Of a stretch of DNA of 49,955 nucleotides, positions 45,661 to 49,955 are shown one piece after another. Origin of the DNA: Mesostigma viride (lineage: Eukaryota > Streptophyta > Mesostigmatophyceae > Mesostigmatales > Mesostigmataceae); NCBI GenBank assembly GCA_009746045.1, contig RPFO01000213.1:9792025-9841979 (forward strand), given 5' to 3'. The position numbers and the translations under genes were made by a program. The notes beneath the pieces are model-generated. The model was given only the letters and a program-made list of their open reading frames with translations, was not told the DNA's origin and ran no database searches. Positions within the stretch are counted from its first letter, which is position 1. Every line of letters begins with the position of its first letter.

Positions 45661-45769
45661 ATTAGAGTTTTGTTTAGCTTCTATTCTCGTCTACACATAA
45701 TTCACACGAAGTACGCTTGCAAATACTTTATTACTATTTTGTTTGATATACTACACTAATATTATAATT

Positions 45770-45930
45770 GTTGTGTGTGTGTGTTGTTCACGTGTGCGTG
45801 TGTGTGTTGTGTGTGTTGTGTGTGTTGTGCGTGTGCGTGTGCGTGTGCGTGTGCGTGTGCGTGTGCGTGTGCGTGTGCGTGTGCGTGTGTGTGTGTATAT
45901 AATTTTTTGTTGTGTGTGTGTGTTGTGTGT
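45770..45930. repeat. (GT)n/(GTGTGC)n microsatellite
   Basis: Dinucleotide GT runs flank a block of GTGTGC-like hexamers and grade into the 40-bp array that follows. Confidence 0.9.
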
Positions 45931-45954
45931 TGTACGTGCAAGGTGTATGTACAT

Positions 45955-48900
45955 GTGTGTGCAGCCGGCCCTTGCGTGCGCGGTGTGTGTACGTTTCTGT
46001 GCAGCCGCCCCTTGCGTGCGCGGTGTATGTACGTGTGTGTGCATGCCGGCCCTTGCGTGCATGGTGTGTGTACGTGTGTGTGCAGCCGCCCCTTGCGTGC
46101 GCGGTGTATGTACATGTGTTTGCACTCGCCCATTGCGTGCGCGGTGTATGTACGTGTGTGTGCAGCCGCCCCTTGCGTGCGCGGTGGATGTACGTGTGTG
46201 CGCACTCGCCCCTTGCGTGCGCGGTGTATGTACGTGTGTGTGCAGCCGCCCCTTGCGTGCGCGGTGTATGTACATGTGTGTGCATCCTTGTCCTTGCGTG
46301 CATGGTGTATGTACATGTGAGTGCCGTCGCCCCAACCGTGCATTGTGTATGTACGTGTGTGTGCAGCCGCCCCTTGCGTGCATGGTGTGTGTACATGTGT
46401 GTGCATCCTTGTCCTTGCGTGCATGGTGTATGTACATGTGTTTGCACTCGCCCCTTGCGTGCGCGGTGTGTGTACGTGTGTGTGCAGCCGCCCCTTGCGT
46501 GCATGGTGTGTGTACATGTGTGTGCATCCTTGTCCTTGCGTGCATGGTGTGTGTACATGTGTGTGCAGCCGCCCCTTGCGTGCGCGGTGGATGTACATGT
46601 GCGGGCAGTTGCCCCTTGCGTGCGCGGTGTATGTACATGTGTTTGCACTCGCCCCTTGCGTGCGCGGTGTATGTACATGTGTGTGCAGCCGCCCCTTGCG
46701 TGCATGGTGTATGTACATGTGCTTGCACTGGCCCCGTGCGTGCGCGGTGTATGTACGTGTGTGTGCAGCCGCCCCTTGCGTGCGCGGTGTATGTACGTGC
46801 GTGTGCAGCCGCCCCTTGCGTGCGCGGTGTATGTACATGTGTGTGCATCCTTGTCCTTGCGTGCGCGGTGTATGTACATGTGTTTGCACTCGCCCCTTGC
46901 GTGCGCGGTGGATGTACATGTGTGTGCAGCCGCCCCTTGCGTGCATGGTTTATGTACATGTGTGTGCAGTCGCCGGCCCCGTGCGTGCGCAGTGGATGTA
47001 CGTGTGTGTGCAGCCGCCCCGTGCGTGCATGGTGTGTGTACGTGTGTGTGCAGCAGCCCCTTGCGTGCGCGGTGTATGTACGTTTCTGTGCATGCCGGCC
47101 CTTGCGTGCATGGTGTATGTACATGTGCTTGCACTGGCCCCTTGCGTGCGCGGTGTATGTACGTGTGTGTGCAGCCCCCCTTGCGTGCGCGGTGTATGTA
47201 CGTGTGTGCGCACTCGCCCCTTGCGTGCGCGGTGTATGTACGTGTGTGTGCAGCCGCCCCTTGCGTGCGCGGTGTATGTACATGTGTGTGCAGCCGCCCC
47301 TTGCGTGTGCGGTGGATGTACATGTGCGGGCAGTTGCCCCTTGCGTGCGCGGTGTATGTACATGTGTTTGCACTCGCCCCTTGCGTGCGCGGTGTATGTA
47401 CATGTGTGTGCAGCCGCCCCTTGCGTGCATGGTGTATGTACATGTGCTTGCACTGGCCCCGTGCGTGCGCGGTGTATGTACGTGTGTGTGCAGCCGCCCC
47501 TTGCGTGCGCGGTGTATGTACGTGTGTGCGCACTCGCCCCTTGCGTGCGCGGTGTATGTACGTGTGTGTGCAGCCGCCCCTTGCGTGCGCGGTGTATGTA
47601 CATGTGTGTGCATCCTTGTCCTTGCGTGCGCGGTGTATGTACATGTGTTTGCACTCGCCCCTTGCGTGCGCGGTGTATGTACATGTGTGTGCAGCCGCCC
47701 CTTGCGTGCATGGTTTATGTACATGTGTGTGCAGTCGCCCCGTGCGTGCGCAGTGTATGTACGTGTGTGTGCAGCCGCCCCTTGCGTGCGTGGTGTGTGT
47801 ACATGTGAGTGCAGCCGCCCCTTGCGTGCGCGGTGTATGTACGTGTGTGTGCAGCAGCCCCTTGCGTGCTTTGTGTGTGTACATGTGTGTGAATCCTTGT
47901 CCTTGCGTGCATGGTGTGTGTACGTGTGTGTGCAGCCGCCCCTTGCGTGCATGGTGGATGTACATGTGAGTGCCGTTGCCCCTTGCGTGCGCGGTGTATG
48001 TACGTGTGTGTGCAGCCGTCCCTTAATTGCGTGCGCGGTGTGTGTACGTGTGTGTGCACTCGCCCCTTGCGTGCGCGGTGTATGTACGTGTGTGCAGCCG
48101 CCCCTTGCGTGCGCGGTGTATGCCAGTGTGTGTGCATGCCGGCCCTTGCGTGCAAGGTGGTGTGTAAGTGTGTGTGCAGCCCCTTGCGTGCATGGTGTAT
48201 GTACGTGTGTGTGCAGCCGGCCCTTGCGTGCATGGTGTGTGTACATGTGAGTGCAGCCGTCCCTTCCGTGCATGGTGTGTGTACGTGTGTGTGCAGTTGC
48301 CCCTTGCGTGCGCAGTGTATGTACGTGTGTGTGCATGCCGGCCCTTGCGTGCATGGTGTGTGTACGTGTGTGTGCAGTTGCCCCTTGCATGCGCGGTGTA
48401 TGTACATGTGAGTGCAGCCGCCCAAGAGTATGTACATGTGAGTGCCGTCGCCCCTAATTGCGTGCATTGTGTGTGTAAGTGTGTGTGCAGCAGCCCCTTG
48501 CGTGCGCGGTGTATGTACGTGTGTGTGCAGCCGCCCCTTGCGTGCATGGTGTATGTCCATGTGAGTGCCGTTGCCCCTTGCGTGCGCGGTGTATGTACGT
48601 GTGTGTGCAGCCGTCCCTTAATTGCGTGCGCGGTGGATGTACATGTGCGGGCAGTTGCCCCTTGCGTGCGCGGTGTATGTACGTGTGTGTGCAGCCGTCC
48701 CTTGCGTGCGCGGTGTATGTACGTGTGTGTGCAGCCGCCCCTTGCGTGCATGGTGAGTGTAAGTGTGTGTGCAGCAGCCCCTTGCGTGCGCAGTGTATGT
48801 ACGTGTGTGTGCAGCCGCCCCTTGCGTGCGCGGTGTGTGTATACTGTGTGTGCATGCCGGCCCTTGCGTGCATGGTGTGTGTACGTGTGTGTGCAGCCGC

Positions 48901-49955
48901 CCCTTGCGTGCGCGGTGTGTGTACGTGTGTGTGCACTCGCCCCTTGCGTGCGCGGTGGATGTACAGGTGTGTGCAGCCGCCCCTTGCGTGCATGGTGTAT
49001 GTACATGTGTGTGCAGCCGCCCCTTGCGTGCGCGGTGGATGTACATGTGTGTGCAGCCGAACCTTGCGTGCATGGTGTGTGTACCTGTGCGTGAAGTCGC
49101 TCCTTGCGTGCATGGTGTGTGTACGTGTGTGTGCAGCCGCCCCTTGCGTGCATGGTGTATGTACATGTGAGTGCCGTTGCCCCTTGCGTGCGCGGTGTAT
49201 GTACGTGTGTGTGCAGCCGTCCCTTAATTGCGTGCGCGGTGTGTGTACGTGTGTGTGCACTCGCCCCTTGCGTGCGCGGTGTATGTACGTGTGTGCAGCC
49301 GCCCCTTGCGTGCGCGGTGTATGCCAGTGTGTGTGCATGCCGGCCCTTGCGTGCAAGGTGTGTGTAAGTGTGTGTGCAGCCCCTTGCGTGCATGGTGTAT
49401 GTACGTGTGTGTGCAGCTGCCCCTTGCGTGCGCGGTGTGTGTACGTGTGTGTGCAGCCGCCCCGTGGTTGCGCGGTGTATGTACATGTGTGTGCAGTTGC
49501 CCCTTGCGTGCGCGGTGTATGTACGTGTGTGTGCAGCCGCCCCTTGCGTGCGCGGTGTAGGTACGTGTGTGTGCAGCCGCCCCAAGCGTGCGCGGTGTGT
49601 GTACATGTGTGTGCAGTTGCCCCTTGCGTGCGCGGTGTATGTACGTGTGTGTGCAGCCGCCCCGTGGTTGCGCGGTGTATGTACATGTGTGTGCAGTTGC
49701 CCCTTGCGTGCGCGGTGTATGTACGTGTGTGTGCAGCCGCCCCTTGCGTGCAAGGTGTAGGTACGTGTGTGTGCAGCCGCCCCAAGCGTGCGCGGTGTGT
49801 GTACATGTGTGTGCAGTTGCCCCTTGCGTGCGCGGTGTGTGTACGTGTGTGTGCAGCCGCCCCTTGCGTGCGCGGTGTATGTACGTGTGTGTGCAGTTGC
49901 CCCTTGCGTGCGCGGTGGTTTTTCGTGTGTGTGTGCAGCGGCCCTTGCGTGCGCG
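45955..49955 (+). repeat. 40-bp minisatellite, about 100 copies, running off the window
   Basis: The unit reads GCAGCCGCCCCTTGCGTGCG then CGGTGTATGTACGTGTGTGT. Variants cluster at two places: GCGCGG/GCATGG, and GCAGCCGCCCC exchanged for GCACTCGCCCC, GCATCCTTGTCC, GCATGCCGGCCC or GCAGTTGCCCC. Larger blocks repeat: 49441-49640 matches 49641-49840 (200 bp, five units), and a block near 46590 recurs near 47310. The unit has no stop in most frames, so frames of 200-880 codons appear on both strands. Their Cys/Val/Arg or His/Thr/Arg strings are artefacts of the repeat. Confidence 0.96.

Noticed and set aside
45743-48250. Open frames of up to about 880 codons on both strands across the 40-bp array, Cys/Val/Arg- or His/Thr/Arg-rich
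   Set aside because: The 40-bp unit has almost no stops in most frames and cycles through all frames every 120 bp. Several overlapping long frames exist on both strands at once, which is a composition effect.

Overview
The window looks like nuclear DNA of a green alga, most likely chlamydomonadalean/volvocine. Genes are cut into many short exons with GT-AG introns. Three of the four genes have TGTAA, the chlorophyte poly(A) signal, shortly after the stop. One product is a plastid-type membrane protein. Introns and spacers are packed with micro- and minisatellites and with remnants of L1-like retrotransposons. The species assignment is inference; the gene models below were built by hand from splice sites, reading phase and family motifs.

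Layout. (1) 1-4771, minus strand: a complete three-exon gene for the spliceosome-associated protein ESS-2/Es2 (DGCR14). Its two introns hold (GGCA)n, (ATTG)n and G-rich arrays. (2) 5443-7658, plus strand: a divergently transcribed three-exon gene for a small plastid-targeted two-helix membrane protein of cyanobacterial type. (3) 8077-11930: retrotransposon territory. It holds an ORF1-only L1-like element with an 11-bp target-site duplication, and a minus-strand reverse-transcriptase remnant into which a 5'-truncated plus-strand L1 tail has inserted, also with a target-site duplication. (4) 11974-15540, minus strand: a four-exon gene for mitochondrial ribosomal protein bL35m, not visible as one open frame because it is spread over 3.6 kb. 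(5) 17694-36801, plus strand: one large gene, at least 15 exons placed and one missing, for a triple-GAF-domain protein. Its introns carry an ORF1 element, two elements with terminal inverted repeats, and seven or more minisatellites. (6) 36903-37846: an L1-like fragment abutting a (GGT/GGC)n tract. (7) 38137-41132: a 170-bp satellite array of about 17.5 copies. (8) 41133-42831, minus strand: a decayed non-LTR retrotransposon with RING-H2, zinc-finger and reverse-transcriptase parts, cut off at the satellite edge. (9) 42840-45700: no certain gene; diverged repeats around a 14-bp palindrome, a telomere-like heptamer run, and an organelle-type tRNA-Ser that lacks its anticodon arm. (10) 45770 to the end: a (GT)n start followed by a 40-bp minisatellite of about 100 copies that continues past the window.

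The four genes are unrelated in function (splicing, plastid membrane, mitochondrial translation, GAF-type small-molecule sensing). The right-hand 12 kb has the character of pericentromeric or subtelomeric DNA. The main unusual points are partial duplications of exon edges into neighbouring introns, a shared 3' stem-loop on the L1-like elements, inverted-repeat elements nested in an intron, the satellite/retrotransposon junction, and the anticodon-less tRNA.
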